NCBI GenBank assembly: GCA_009767595.1
Contig: VSDK01022000.1
Location: 453,428 to 517,427 of the forward strand
Source of the DNA: Symbiodinium kawagutii
Lineage: Eukaryota > Sar > Dinophyceae > Suessiales > Symbiodiniaceae
Reading direction: 5' to 3'
Length of the DNA: 64,000 nt
The notes beneath the pieces are model-generated. The model had not been told where the DNA came from, did not search any database, and saw only the letters and a program-made list of their open reading frames with translations. A program made the translations under genes and the position numbers. Below are positions 35,457 to 48,640 of this stretch, one piece after another (the first letter of the stretch is position 1; every line of letters starts with the position of its first letter).

Positions 35457-36760
35457 CTTGGTTGCCCTGTCAAGTGATCTCGCCCTGTCGCCATCGGTTG
35501 CCCCAGTGAGTGATCCGGTTGTAAGTTCGTTCCAAACAACTAAGAAGCTAGTTATATCCAGCACTCAAATGGTAGCCTACCGGAAGTCTTGTATATAATC
35601 CTAGTTATAGTATAATCTAAGAAGAGTGGCTCAAATGGTACCCTTGCCATCTCAGAAATCTACCTGAGGGGGGGTTACATTGCCTCATCCTTTGGTCACC
35701 CGTGTCCCGCCTTGGGCCACCAACTGAAGTACCGCGGCTTGGATGATGCGCTCGCCATGGGTGGCGTTTGGACTTCGGCTCAATGGCAGCGTAGGGAGGA
35801 TGGACTTTGTTGACCATAGCCATCAGGTGCTTCAAGCACAGTGATGGCATCAATGGTGATCATAGTGACGTGATAGTCAAAATGATCAACTACAGAATTA
35901 CAAAATCATGATCACTGATCACCCCGTAATCATGATAATCAAATTCTCTGATTGTTTGATAAACGGAATCATGAGACTTACATGGAATTAAACAAGTGGA
36001 AATAGGCATAAAGCCACCATCCAACTGCGGGTACATCATGGCGACAATTCTGAAGTTGATCATAACATATTGGTGCCCCAATACTTTAGCCCGTGGTTTC
36101 CTCCACAGAGAACGCTGATCTTAAGGCACGGGTTGATTTTGTATTCTCATTACTGCTATTACTTCATGATTCTAATACTAAAAACACCTCTTGATGGTTT
36201 GGAGGTACCAATGTAGAGGCTCTTGGCGTCTCAAAATTCGGACAAACGTGTTCCGCATCAAACGTCATCAAATACGTGGTCCTGATGCTACCAGACTATC
36301 TTGTGATGAGAAATTGCTTCACAGTCCAAGTAAGTCATTTCCCTAATTGTAACCTAAGGTAATTAACCAACTTCGACTGAACTAACCAGTTGGCATCAAC
36401 TACCAGCACCCCAGTGAGTGATCCACTCATCACTTGGTTAACCCAACGAACTCGTTGCGAATCTCGCACTTCAATGCTAGCATTTGGTTCGAACCCTCCT
36501 GGTAGTGACATCGCTCCTCCTTTATTTGAAAAGCTATCGAGTTTTTGACATATCTAAAAAAACATATCTACAGTACAAAAAACCTGGCTCCTGGCCTCGC
36601 TCCTCACAACCGCCAGGTGCCCAAGTTCAACAGCAGGGCTGTTACCACTGCCCTGCTACCCCTGCGACCTGCGGAAGGTGACATTGAAGCGCTCCGTCCT
36701 CAGTGTTTTGTTGGTGGTAAATGGTGCATTTTCTATGGTATTTCAATATTAATATATACA

Positions 36761-36883
36761 TGGACGGACGGACGGACGGACGGTGGATGGATGGATGGAT
36801 GGATGGATGGATGGATGGATGGCTGGCTGGCCGGCCGGCTGGCTGGCTGGCTGGCTGGCTGGATGGATGGATGGATGGATGGA

Positions 36884-36914
<31 letters not shown>

Positions 36915-37024
36915 ATGGATGGATGGATGGATGGATGTGTGGGTGGCTGGCTGGCTGGGTGGCTGGCTGGCTGGCTGGATGGATGGATGGATGGATGGAT
37001 GGATGGATGGATGGATGGATGGAT
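36761..37024. repeat. Compound tetranucleotide satellite (GGAC/GGAT/GGCT)n
   Basis: Blocks of GGAC, GGAT and GGCT alternate in frame for 264 bp with only one or two interruptions (GTGTGGGTGGCT). Confidence 0.95.
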
Positions 37025-37260
37025 ACATTGAAATGCTGACTGTTACATGCCAATCGCCAGATAGCAACTTATCATGTGGTCGCTGGACGTCCTCGAAGGT
37101 TCCAGGAAGACAAAACTTTGTGCGAGGTGGGGACCAGGGGATTTTGGAAGGGTTAACTATGGCAACTGGTTTCTCGGAATAGGGATTCTCCGATGCGACA
37201 ATGGTTTTTGTTATTATAATGGTTGCTATAAGGAACAAGAAGCAGCCAGAATGGCGAAAC

Positions 37261-37375
37261 AACTACTATTTGGGAGGTTCTCAGAATATGGGACCCCAAA
37301 AATGGCCGGTTTATTACTTATTGATGTTTGACAATGGATGATTTGGTGGTACCCCTATATTGAAAAATCACCATT
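37261..37375. mobile_element. MITE-like element, family A, extended ends
   Basis: AACTACTATTTGGGAGGTTCTCAGAATATGGGACCCC at left; GGATGATTTGGTGGTACCCCTATATTGAAAAA at right. Confidence 0.75.
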
Positions 37376-38089
37376 TCTGCATTCAAGCAATAGATTTGTT
37401 TCTCTGCTTTTGAACAATGTGAAATATCTTCAGGCAACTACTAGATTTGAGAGATATTCTAATAGAACGTATTTGTTTTTTGATTCATGTACTTTTCACG
37501 TACATACACAAATCCATATGCATTCATCTTTACATACATAAAGGTATAGATATACTCATATACAATATTTGCATATATGTTCACATATGTATGCGTTTGC
37601 AGATTTACCTGGTCATGGTTACCAATCAAGATACAAATAGGTGATTTTCCAACCTAAACATTTTAGGCGATTATGATCACCTTTAGTACAATTTTGGGCA
37701 GCCCTGGCATTGTACCCAATGAAGTTCTTTGGAATGTAATGCTATGGTACTTCACCAAAAATTGAAGATATTTAGCATGAAAGTCATGAATGATTATGTG
37801 TACGCAAGGTGTGGACAGGCCTGTGATTGACATCCTACAACTACTTGTGATCCAAGTTCACCCAATAGGCAGCAGCAAATATTGACCCCTACAGTGAGAT
37901 TCCCACAGCGATACCCATGGCCAATTCTAGACAGATCTAACACAGCCTCAATATGTTTGGTAAATATCAAACACGCTTCATTTTTGCCAGAGATTTAGCC
38001 GCATGAAGAGGTAGCCACCACGATTTGCAAGAGATTTAGCTGTTTAACAAGTCATAGGGGACCCTCAGTTATTCTACTTTGATTGCGAA

Positions 38090-38300
38090 AACATTAGTCA
38101 TATACCAACCCAGGATTAAAATAGGTTCCACTACTATCAATCATTATCAGTAGTAATCTATCAATCCACAATTGGAATACCATTTCATTATCATTAGTAA
38201 TCATTAGTAACATAGTTAATGATCTAACCACCATTGACAAATTATCTACTATCACAATGATTAACAGCATTAATAATCATCATCATTAGATCACCTAGCC
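38090..38300. other. Low-complexity background
   Basis: TAGTAATCATTAGTAAC-type words. No gene seen. Confidence 0.5.
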
Positions 38301-38369
38301 CATAACGGCTTGGGGTCCCCAGAAACTGGTTGGGTCGAAACCACCAGCTTCGCTCAACAGCGCTTAGCT

Positions 38370-38490
38370 ACAGCCTATCCACTGCAGCTACACTGCCACG
38401 GCGATCCCAGGCACTGAAAGCCCTGCATTTGGAAGGCCGGCGGCAGCTCAGGTCGGAACTCCTCCGGTTGCCGCGGCGTGGCATCAATCG
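38370..38490 (-). CDS. Orphan exon candidate
   Basis: Minus frame reads DATPRQPEEFRPELPPAFQM in a GC-rich island; possible GC donor AATGCAG|GGC nearby. The plus strand is also open (basic, Arg-rich). Family unknown. Confidence 0.3.
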
Positions 38491-38514
38491 TGAAATGATG
38501 ATGGCTATACGTAT

Positions 38515-38680
38515 ACGATGCGACAAATATATAACATATGTATCATATCTATATATATATAAATGAATTTATATATAGATATGTGTGTGTGTAAATATAC
38601 ATAAATATATATATATATAAATATGTGCGTAACCAGATATCTATATATATATGTATATATTACAATATACGTGCATGTTT
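38515..38680. repeat. AT-rich (TATA)n tract
   Basis: Repeated ATATATAAATATGTG and TATATATATATG; low complexity. Confidence 0.8.
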
Positions 38681-38687
38681 CACAAAT

Positions 38688-38760
38688 TAGAGAACCCCTC
38701 CAGTCATCATCCAGTTGTTTGACCATTTATTGTAATAGAGCACCATATAGTAGCTGTTCG
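38688..38760. mobile_element. Family A remnant
   Basis: CATCATCCAGTTGTTTGACCATTTATTGTAATA and ACCATATAGTAGCTGTT match the right half of family A with long ends. Confidence 0.4.
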
Positions 38761-39380
38761 ATTAAAAGTTTGTTGGTGATTCTCCCCTTATATTTACCCT
38801 CATAATCCCTTGTCAAACCATCAAGAACACCCCACATGGTAGTTGTTTCACCACTATTCTTGAGAAACCACCGTAAAGTAGTTGTTTAACCAAAAATTTG
38901 TTGTTGGTTATCCCAACTTATTAATCACTATAATCCCCTATGGACCACTATTGATATTCTAGAGCTGGTGTGTGTAAGCCATCGTTGTTGGTGATTCTCG
39001 CCCTATATTAAAGACTATAATCCCCCTTAAAGCTATCATTGTTGCTTATCATCCCTAATCAACCATTCCAATCCCCTATAAAGCCACTCTTATCCGTAGT
39101 TAACCCTAGAATATCCATACTTAGTTCTAGAAAATCCCTTGGTTTTCCCTATGATTAACCATCATAATCCCCTGAAAACCTTTGTAACCATTGAAACGTG
39201 TTGAAACCCCCTACTATTAATCATTACTACTGGTTCTAACCCATCATTTTGCCCTCTTGTCAACAACTATAATCCCAAAAAACTACTAATATCATTGTCC
39301 ACTTATTAGCCTAATGTGAGCCATGTCATCCCCTATCATTATCCTTATGCCTTATTAACCATTGAAATCACCAGGAATGC
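38760..39380. other. Low-complexity background (TAATCCCCTATNAACCAT words)
   Basis: Repeats of ATAATCCCCTATAAA-like words on the plus strand. No gene seen. Confidence 0.5.
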
Positions 39381-39489
39381 ATTGACCCCCGGGAAAGCCG
39401 GGTGCAGCCCACAGCGCCTGGGAATATTGCCACGCGCCGGCAGGCGGCGATCGGCCTTTGAGAAGCAGAGGGATACCCAAAACGAATCA

Positions 39490-39960
39490 GTGGTTGGTTG
39501 CAAGGGGTCTACAGTGGTTAATGATTATAGTGGTTCATGATTATAGTGGTCAAGGATTATAGTGGTCAATGATTATAGTGGTTCATGATGGTTAATGATG
39601 GTTAATGAATTGTAATGGTTGTTAATCAGTGGTTGATGATTGTAGTGGTTAATGATTACAGTGGCTCATGATGGTTAATGAACTAACGATGGTTCATGAA
39701 CTGGTTGTTAAACATTTGTTAATGATTATAGTGGTTCATGATGGTTAATGATGGCTCATGAACTAATGATGGTGAATGCAAGGGGTCTACAGTGCTTAAT
39801 GTTGGTTAATGAATTGTAGTGGTTTATGATGGTTAATGAATCATAGTGGTTACTGTAGTGATTGTAGTGCAGTGGCAAATCTTTATAGTGGTTCATGATT
39901 TTAGTGTCAAGTCGTTTATGAATACGAATCAATCACTCAGAGTTACTCATAGTCTATAGT
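39490..39960. repeat. Degenerate GATTATAGTGGTTCATGATGGTTAAT array
   Basis: Nearly continuous tandem of 12-25 bp variants of TGATTATAGTGGTTAA and TGATGGTTAATGAA, all in one orientation. AAGGGGTCTACAGTG occurs at both 39500 and 39780, suggesting a higher-order repeat of about 280 bp. Confidence 0.7.
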
Positions 39961-40124
39961 TGTAAGTGATGACTATAACCGATTTTCTATTGCTAGAATG
40001 GTTAATTTTGGATGGGAGATGGTCAGTCATGGCCACGCACAGCAGAACTACTAGGAGCCAGCAGTTGTACGGCCGCTTGGGTTCTTGTCGGCTCTCCCAG
40101 GATGGTGGCCAGCTGGATGCTCAC

Positions 40125-40185
40125 CCTCCGTCGGTGCATAGACCAGCTGGATGCTCGAAGCCACAACGGCGGCCAGGTGAAAATG
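40125..40185 (-). CDS. Orphan exon, hydrophobic
   Basis: 61 nt, acceptor TTTTTAG|CAT, strong donor GGAGG|GTGAGC. Encodes HFHLAAVVASSIQLVYAPTE plus one base. Family unknown. Confidence 0.5.
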
Positions 40186-41358
40186 CTAAAAATATTTGAT
40201 GGCGGTTCATGAACGATATAGTGAATCTGATGTTTGCTATACATTTATAGTTTATAGAAATCACATCATTAATTATATATAATCTTTCGAGCAATTAATG
40301 ATACAGTTCTCATTGTTTAAGCTGCAAAAATGAACAACACAACGGTTGGTTGATAGTGATGGTTACGGTCAACGATGGCTAATGACAGGGGATGGCAGCC
40401 AGGGTTCCCATACAGCTGATAGCTTGGCACAAACGAAGACAACAAGGTACTGGGCACCTTGGTTGATAGCGCTAATCGATATGTCTTTGTTACATTAATG
40501 GGCTATGCACCAACAATAGCGACACCGCTTACATGAATAGGTTACAAATGGTTACCTATTTGGTAACGAATGTAATAGGTAACAATCAATTATCAAGCAA
40601 CAATGCTTAGAAATTGATTGGTTGCTGATTGATCATTAACTGATTTAATAGGCTGATAGGTGCTAGGAATTGTTTAAAATCAGCCTAGCACCTTTAAACC
40701 TAAATCGATTTTTGCATATCCCTCAGCTGCTTTGACGTTTACCAAGCCTCTCGATTTTGACCACTTGGGGGATCAACCAAGTGATTGACACCCCAATACT
40801 TGCTGATTTCGGTTGAGAATGATGGATAATGGTTTAAGATGGTGAAAAAGCAACAATAATCAGCAATCATGGTTCACACCCAAAACTGAACATGCTGCTG
40901 ACAAAAGAAAAAACCTTGCTGCCAATGATCCAAACTCATGTATAGCCTTATGGTAAACTTCTGGCTGGTGCCAAACCGACCGCAGTACGTACAGTAGCGG
41001 TTCCACACTGAGCATCCAGCTTCGAGTGGCATGTTCATCTCGTGGCCTCGCAACGCCGGCGCAGCTGCAGTGCATATGGTACTCCCATTTACCGTTCACA
41101 TGTGTAACCCAAGTTGATCATTGTTGCTGGATCAATAACGGATCAGGATGGCAAAGTAATATTTCGTGATGGTCAGAGATGGTTGGAAAAAGGTTGAAAG
41201 TTGGTGCATGACATGATTAATGGTGGTTGCCAACACATGTTTGGACAATGTCTTGATTTTATGGTTTTCAAAAGAAGTGTTGATAATGAATGTTGAGCAA
41301 AGACCTGATTTACGGCCCGGTCATGCTTTGCATTCAGGAGCCCAGGCCCACAAATGAG

Positions 41359-41876
41359 ATGATGATGATGATGATGATGACGATGATGATCATGATGATG
41401 ATGATGATGATGATGATGATCTGATGATCTGATGATCTGATGATCTGATGATCTGATGATCTGATGATCTGATGATCTGATGATCTGATGATCTGATGAT
41501 CTGATGATCTGATGATNNNNNNNNNNNNNNNNNNNNNNNNNNNNNNNNNNNNNNNNNNNNNNNNNNNNNNNNNNNNNNNNNNNNNNNNNNNNNNNNNNNN
41601 NNNNNNNNNNNNNNNNNNNNNNNNNNNNNNNNNNNNNNNNNNNNNNNNNNNNNNNNNNNNNNNNNNNNNNNNNNNNNNNNNNNNNNNNNNNNNNNNNNNN
41701 NNNNNNNNNNNNNNNNNNNNNNNNNNNNNNNNNNNNNNNNNNNNNNNNNNNNNNNNNNNNNNNNNNNNNNNNNNNNNNNNNNNNNNNNNNNNNNNNNNNN
41801 NNNNNNNNNNNNNNNNNNNNNNNNNNNNNNNNNNNNNNNNNNNNNNNNNNNNNNNNNNNNNNNNNNNNNNNNNNNN

Positions 41877-41958
<82 letters not shown>

Positions 41959-41961
41959 TAG

Positions 41962-42014
<53 letters not shown>
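41359..42014. repeat. (GATGAT)n and (GATGATCT)n satellite containing an assembly gap
   Basis: Left of the gap, GAT repeats switch to an 8-bp unit GATGATCT (about 13 copies, 41419-41516). Right of the gap, perfect GAT repeats run to 42014 with TAGTGATG interruptions. Confidence 0.95.
41517..41876. other. Assembly gap (N)
   Basis: 360 N inside a satellite; true length unknown. Confidence 1.
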
Positions 42015-42869
42015 TAGTGATGGTCACCGATGGTCAGTGACTGTTGATGACAGGTGAACTACCATTAGTGATTACAAGACCACTGTCATTGAGCATTGGC
42101 TAACCACTTTCAGCCAGGACTAATCATCAGATAAGCTTGAGTCCACGATTGAAGCGCTTTATTGACCATTGACTCACCACAAACAATGATGGGAAGAATA
42201 TTGCTGTTGGCTGCGACTCTATACATCAAGGAGCAGTATTGCTCAAAATTGACACTTCTTCCCCACCAGAAACCATTCTAAAGCATCATTAGCCATTACG
42301 AACCATGAATTATGCCGGGTTTCACCTTTTAAAGTAACGTTAGCCAAATGCAGACCATGGTACCGCCCCTGTCCCCAGATCGTCATTTTGACTGGGAAGA
42401 TCAACACAATCGGTATTACACTACACCACTGTGACGGACACACCCAGATTGCTCTGGTCATAGTCATACAATGGCTACAGCTTATTGACCACTATCATTA
42501 CCTATGAAATACTTGCATGCCAATTATAGTATATGTGTTAACCAGGTAATCTCAACTTTATGAAACGCATTTCATTGACATTCACGTAAACTCTCGGGAT
42601 GATTTTATCAAACTAACAACCATTCCTTGGTCGCAGACGGATCCCTTGCTCAAAGTTTCATTTTTTGCTTGCATATGGCTTTCACCAATCTAATCCCAAA
42701 AACACTAGATTGGTGAACCCATAACGAAAGTGAATGACTGGCACCAACATAAACTTTTGCTAAGTACACTAATCCCAACAAAAAATGGGATTGGTTGGTA
42801 AACCATACTCCCACTAAAGATCTTAATCTGGTGCCCTTGCGAAAAATCTCATCACCCCACCACGGCACC

Positions 42870-42997
42870 TTCCACTGATGGCACCCGGCCCACCACGGCC
42901 ATGCCTCGATCCTCTCATCGTGACCGATCACCCTGGGGCGGATGGCTGCCACGGTGGAGCTTTCCCTAGGTTGCGCCGTAACATTCGCTGCGGCCAT
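42870..42997 (-). CDS. Candidate first exon of an unidentified gene
   Basis: ATG at 42997 begins MAAANVTAQPRESSTVAAIR, continuing PRVIGHDERIEAWPWWAGCH and QWK before donor AAG|GTGCCG. GC-rich, acidic-basic-Trp composition unlike the background. Whether the ATG is the real start is unknown. Confidence 0.45.
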
Positions 42998-44486
42998 GCA
43001 ATGTTTTTGGGGTACAAAGTGTGGCCCCCCATGGCCCCCCTAGTTAGTCAACTTGGGTTGGGCACGAGTACCAGCTATGGCAGATGTAAGTATACTTCAA
43101 TGGCGAATCTTAACCAACATATATTAATATAACTAGGGGGCCCACCTCGTAGAACCGATCAACCACGAAATAACAGGAATATCCAGTGCTTCATTAGGCG
43201 GAGAACCGAATGCTCGGTCATGTTGAAAGTTCGTCAAAATGATTGAGCCTTGAAAAATACTGTGAATTTCACATCATAGGTTTCACATCGACTACGAACC
43301 AATCACTTGCTTTTGAACGTCAAGTCCTACTATCAACCATAGTCCACCATCGTTATAGTAGTGACCATGGAAATCGACCAATCACCGTGTAGAATGGGTA
43401 TATCCTCTTCAACTGTTGGTTGGCAATAAAGAACTTTCACTAGTGATAAATAAATGAATGATAAGTGAACCCTCAATGATAATAGCCAGTCTTTTACCAA
43501 GAATTCACCGTTGATTCCGCATAGACTACGCATTGACCATCCTCATCCCTATTTCCGGTGGTGAAACCCGCCGACTCAAGCGGCGTGGCGAACCACCCGT
43601 TTCACGTCGTGGCGCAGCAACTGATGCGAGTTCGTGGTTCCATGGTTGTCAAAATCATGGTACCAACAGAAAGTGACAGGTCTGTACCAAAACATACCAA
43701 GGCTGGTACAAATAGTTACAGCCCATGCAATTTGATGACAATGCTGTGAAATTGTGTATATTTCGTATTTGTTTGTCTGTTCTGTGCATGTGTCTATTGT
43801 GGACAACCATGCCATACCGGTATGGCAACCGTTCAGCAGTCCCAATTGAGGGATTTGCACCGCCCGACGGATACACCGTTTCGGATTCTGTCGTCTGAGT
43901 GCCTGGAAACAGGACAGTGTTACTCTGATTGTTTTCCTCTTTGTTGGAGATTACAGACTTACAAAAATCTTAGAAATATGTGAAACAAATTGCCTGTTAC
44001 TCACCAAGAATATATCAAAATTATGTCTTCCTCGGTGTGGGATTCCTGCCATGTTGTTCTGTACCCAGGCACTGCAGGTGCTTATTCCGAGGAAGCTGAG
44101 TGCCAAAAGCCGCACTGGGAAAAGCTTCATCATCGACAGTTCAACTACTCGGACTGTGCCTTCGGCATCAATCCGGTACCAAAGGGGAAGCCGGTGGTTG
44201 TCTATTCCCCCTTGGATGTCTGGCAACGGTTGGATGTTGGATCAACTTTTTGAAGTGACACTTTTCTGCTGCTGCTGGACAAGAACGCAGGAGTCACACG
44301 GTGATTAAATGATGCTGACTATGGTTTGTGATGGTTCATCCGTGGTTGATATGGTGACCGATGTATAGTTCTACTTTTTTTTTGGACTCATGATACTCAA
44401 CGGTGATGTTTGGTGGTCAAATCACGAGTTCTTAAAGCAAGACAATCATGATGTTTTGTATTTCTTTGCTTGGTCAGCAACTATGT

Positions 44487-44599
44487 GGCTATGGGTCAAA
44501 ACCTTGTACCAATGGTTCCCCATCAGTAACCATTGTTTTCCCTATTATTGGTGGCTATTGTTCACCATTAATTGGTTAATTAATATTGACTCATAGCCA
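44487..44599. mobile_element. MITE-like element, family B
   Basis: GGCTATGGGTCAAAACCTTG at left, AATATTGACTCATAGCC at right, interior GGTTCCCCATCAGTAACCATTGTTTTCCCTATTATTGGTGG. The best preserved copy. Confidence 0.85.
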
Positions 44600-46322
44600 G
44601 GTGTGGTCAACAATGGTCCTTAAGAAATCTTCAGCAAATGTATTCAGCCATCGGAGCTGATCCAGACGACTACGGCGGAGTCCCGCCACTAAGGCTGATC
44701 ACTGCGAGAACTTGCCCACGCAAGCTGATGGCTTTGCGTAATTTATGGTCATCGAATGGTTGACTAGTGCTTAACAATGGTTTTTGATGGTTGACTAAAA
44801 AGTTTATGATGGTTCATGATGGCATATGTTGTTTTGTCATGGTGACTGATGATCGGTTTTACCTTCAGTGTATCACCATGGAACTATCGCGGCGCAATCA
44901 TCATTCGCGTTAAACCATGATGCCGCTGGTGAACATTCCATAAGTGACCAGTCACCAGTTTCTGCTCGGATGTGAACCTCCGCATTTGTCGGTTGGTCAC
45001 TCTTTACCTAGCTCGCCATATGGTTCTTCCTGGTCCATGCATGTTTCATAGTGATCATTTTTTCGGCTAACAGCGATGGTGTCCAAAGTAGCACCGTCTC
45101 GATGCAGGATCCAGGTTTCCTTCAGCAGTTTCAATCAAAATGGGCATCAAGGGTACAACCAAGTTGATACCTTTCCAAAGATTACCAAATCAACTTAAAT
45201 CTAAATCAAAATTACAGGACCACTTTTTTATGATACCAAATCTTGCAGTGCCACTGTTTATAATGGAGCGGTCGAACCAGCAATGGCTCAGAATCGCTGG
45301 CAAAAACCAGACCCATTGGCTGCTGCTCAAAAGTGAGGAAAGATAAACGGCAACCTGTGACCACGCGCCTATTGTAACAATGTTTGGGATACCACCAGCG
45401 ATCACAGGAGTAGTGTGATAGGACAAACGATCATCCAATGATTAATGGGCAACTCAAATAGCACGGATGTCACCAAACAGAAGAAAAACAACGATAGCAA
45501 AAATAGGCATAGCCAACCAGCTTATCCACAGATTGTTGATCTATCATTTGTATGTATTGTGAACCCTTATCAACCAGTATCAACCACTATCGTCCATTAT
45601 CATCCACTATATATTTACTATTGACTACTCTTCCATTGTTGTTTGGAAACACATGGATCATCCTAAATAGGAATCAAATCCACGTATTCCGTGATCTGCA
45701 CGGGCAAAAGAGACTGCAGTGTGTGGGTCCCAGTTCTCACTCATCAATCGGTATTGGACTCTCTATAGCTTGGCTGAGAGGTGAAACGCGAGCTTCTGCT
45801 TGGAAGTTGCCAGCGGTCCGCTCCTAAAAGCGGGAGAGGGTCCCACAAGGCCACTGTTCTGAAACAAGTTCGGAGTCTTGTCATGGGAGCTGTGCCCAAC
45901 CCCAAATCTCCATGGGAAGCATCAGGGATCATGGTCAGCTGCTAGTCATCACGGTTCGCAATTCTCACTAGTAGCCTTCCACGACTTGCAAGCTCTTTGC
46001 CTCTAAGCGACTCTTCTGGTGAATGCCAAACCATAAGCGCTTGACTGCTTTGCACTGAGAAAGCACTGATGCTTTGCCTACACAAGCAACAATCAAGTTT
46101 TTGATGGTTTGAAGGGTACCAACTGAGGGTACCAGCACTGTTGAAAATCCAGCGCTGACCTACAGCTCCTCACGGGTGTTCGGTGGATCTTCAATCGCGA
46201 GCTTGGGTGGAAGGTTTGAGTTCCTGAGCCAGCGATGCTCAGCTGGTGGAATGATTTCAAACATGTCATGGATTAGAACCCCAGTTTTTTCCAACATTAG
46301 CAAGTGATGCCAACCAGGAAGA

Positions 46323-46440
46323 GCTTGCACATTCGTAGCTGAACCCTATAGCCGGTAGCTGAATATACCCTACTAACCCCTACAAGCTTGCACTAACCAA
46401 TCATTCGTAGCTCAACCCTGTAGCCGGTAGCTGAACTAAC
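46323..46440. repeat. Two-copy tandem repeat
   Basis: CATTCGTAGCTGAACCCTATAGCCGGTAGCTGAA and CATTCGTAGCTCAACCCTGTAGCCGGTAGCTGAA, about 72 bp apart, each preceded by GCTTGCAC. Confidence 0.8.
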
Positions 46441-46711
46441 CCCCTTTTACCCGTGGTACCAGCTACTGAGATGCTCAACTTCTTGGAGTTACCTACTGAC
46501 AGCCCGTCGTACCTGACGCTAGGGGAACACCTGACATGGTGCCCATCACCCAGAGACTTCACCGGCGGACGAATGGCTCCCCGGTGTAGTTTCATCTTTA
46601 AGCGATGTGCAGTGGATATCAATCATTTGAATCTCAAGCTCGCAATCTTTGCAGACCTGGCTCACCAAAGATGATTTTGCATAACTTGATTGATCCAGCT
46701 ATGGCGTTCAT

Positions 46712-46830
46712 TTCGCACGTTCTACCATGGTCCAGGTGAATCCGTGCTTGCTAAGCATAGCAATCACACGTTCTGGCAGCAACCGGGAGACTACTGCCTC
46801 ACCACACGCAACAGCAAAGCCAGAATACTC
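46712..46830 (-). CDS. Orphan exon candidate
   Basis: Minus frame reads GFAVACGEAVVSRLLPERVI then AMLSKHGFTWTM up to donor ATG|GTAGAA. A possible internal acceptor GGCAG|TA would start it at VSRLLPER. Family unknown. Confidence 0.4.
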
Positions 46831-46951
46831 AAGCAGGTAGGAGGTAGCAGGTACAGGGTACAGGTATATCATCAGCATGTCATATCCAATCCTGGTTGGT
46901 ATATGCAACGTGGTTGGTGGTTGAACCCCCCCTATGGAAAATATGAGTGTA

Positions 46952-47070
46952 CATGGGTGTTTCTCAAATTGGGGGTAGCCCGCTCAAATCACCCATTGAT
47001 CATCTAAAACAGACGATGACTGGGGATGATTTTGGGGGACCCCTATTTTCAGAAACACACATATCATCGG
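46952..47070. mobile_element. MITE-like element, family A
   Basis: GGGTGTTTCTCAAATTGGGGGTAGCCC at left; GGGATGATTTTGGGGGACCCCTATTTTCAGAAACACACATAT at right. Confidence 0.75.
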
Positions 47071-47782
47071 TATATCATATCCAACTATCTAGGAATCATC
47101 ACCCACTACATGGATACGCATTTGTTGTGATCAATCAACTTGCATTAAACCAGCCTCGTTTGGTGAATCACCAGCTATGGCTCCCTGGTTTCTGGAGGTG
47201 GTGCTTGAAATACCCATCCAGGGCTGCTCTGCAGGTGGCCCATGTACTGTGAACATCATCAACCATCAACCATCAGCTACCTCATCAACCCTCAACATTG
47301 ATCATTGCTGGTGGTTATGCTTCCGAATTTTTTGTTGACTGATTTTGGACGACATTCCAATCCGATTCCCTACATCATCGTGTGCCATTATCCTGAGAGG
47401 TGATTTAATCCCATGCTAGTCTAAACACTTCCTTGACATGACAACTACCAAAAGCTTGGTTCTTCATAAGACCTGCTGTTTTCCAACAATGATGTTTGCT
47501 CACTAACAACCAGAACAAGAACAATCATGATAACATATCACGATGCTTACTCACAGTCAACAAATGACAAGCTACATGCATCTCTTTCTCCAGCAGCCAT
47601 GGTCGAGCCAGCCAATCAACTTGCCAATAAGATTAGCAGCCCTGTCTTAGACCAAGCTTCGCCGTGCGTATCTGATTTTCCATGCCGTGGACGGTTTTTT
47701 GTAAGCCTTGGAGCATGGTTAGGCAGCATGTGGTTGGTCATGATGCTGACAACAGGCAAATCACAGGCTGCCCACACTTCGA

Positions 47783-47800
47783 CTTGGTTGGCGGTTTCAA
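47783..47800. mobile_element. Family C terminal fragment
   Basis: TTGGTTGGCGGTTTCAACC, a solo family C end. Confidence 0.35.
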
Positions 47801-48419
47801 CCAACTATCTGGTGATAACTACTAGGGAAAACAAAAGAGTTTAAAAGCACCAAGCACTTCTCCTTTGTTCATAGGTAGTGGTCAGGTGAATTCCCCCATT
47901 TGCAACACAAGCCCTATTCTACCCATGATGTCGCAACTGCCAGCTGCTGTTCCCAGTGAGAGCTGGGGGTGTCCAGCAGCTTGATTTATAGCTAGAGGGG
48001 GTTCAGGCTCTATCAAGCTATGAACTGCTTGAATATGAGCTTTATATAGCCGAATAACAGCTCAATCTTGGTATATGTTGGCGAATGAAAGGCAGTTCAT
48101 CTTGTTGAGGGTTGATGCTGCTCATCTGCATGGGGGCATCATGGCTTTCAGGCAAATGTTCAACTCCCATGTTCAGAGTTGGGCTCTCCGGGAGGGTCCT
48201 GAACTTTAGCCCTTTACAGTCGGTTCAGGAACCACCTTGCTGTACGGCCAGGGTCTTTTGATTGATTTAAATCTGAACTGAGGAGATTGTCGCCCACTCC
48301 TCAATGATAAGTCCACTGATGCTGTAGGAAACCCATCACGATGTATTCACCTGATAGCTCTCGGAGGGCCAAGGTTGCCACGACTTACCAGAAACCTTCC
48401 ATTGACACAACTGTTAGCA

Positions 48420-48640
48420 AGCTGATCAGGGCTTGGCAACTGAAACAACGCTTGGATTGTTGATGGTGTCATTGTGATTTTCATCCCAGCAATTGAAGGC
48501 CCTTTCCAGCTATAGGAAACCCCGGGCGTGCCGAGCAATGCCACAATATGCTGCCGTGCGTCGGGACATCTCACCTCAGTTGCCAAGAGTGGAGCGACAG
48601 CCTTGGGACAGCCTGGAAACCTGTAGACATCCCTGGCCAA
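48420..48640 (-). CDS. Orphan exon candidate(s)
   Basis: Minus frame open with RFPGCPKAVAPLLATE before donor GAG|GTGAGA, then HIVALLGTPG bounded by CGGCAG| and GGG|GTTTCC. At least one microexon is plausible. It could be the far 3' end of the channel gene, but no motif supports that. Confidence 0.35.

Noticed and set aside
36642-37262. 206-codon minus frame rich in HPSIHPSI and QPASQPA
   Set aside because: Translation of the GGAT/GGCT satellite; no stop is possible in a pure tetramer block.
41173-42027. 284-codon frame with poly-His
   Set aside because: GAT satellite and a run of N, not a protein.
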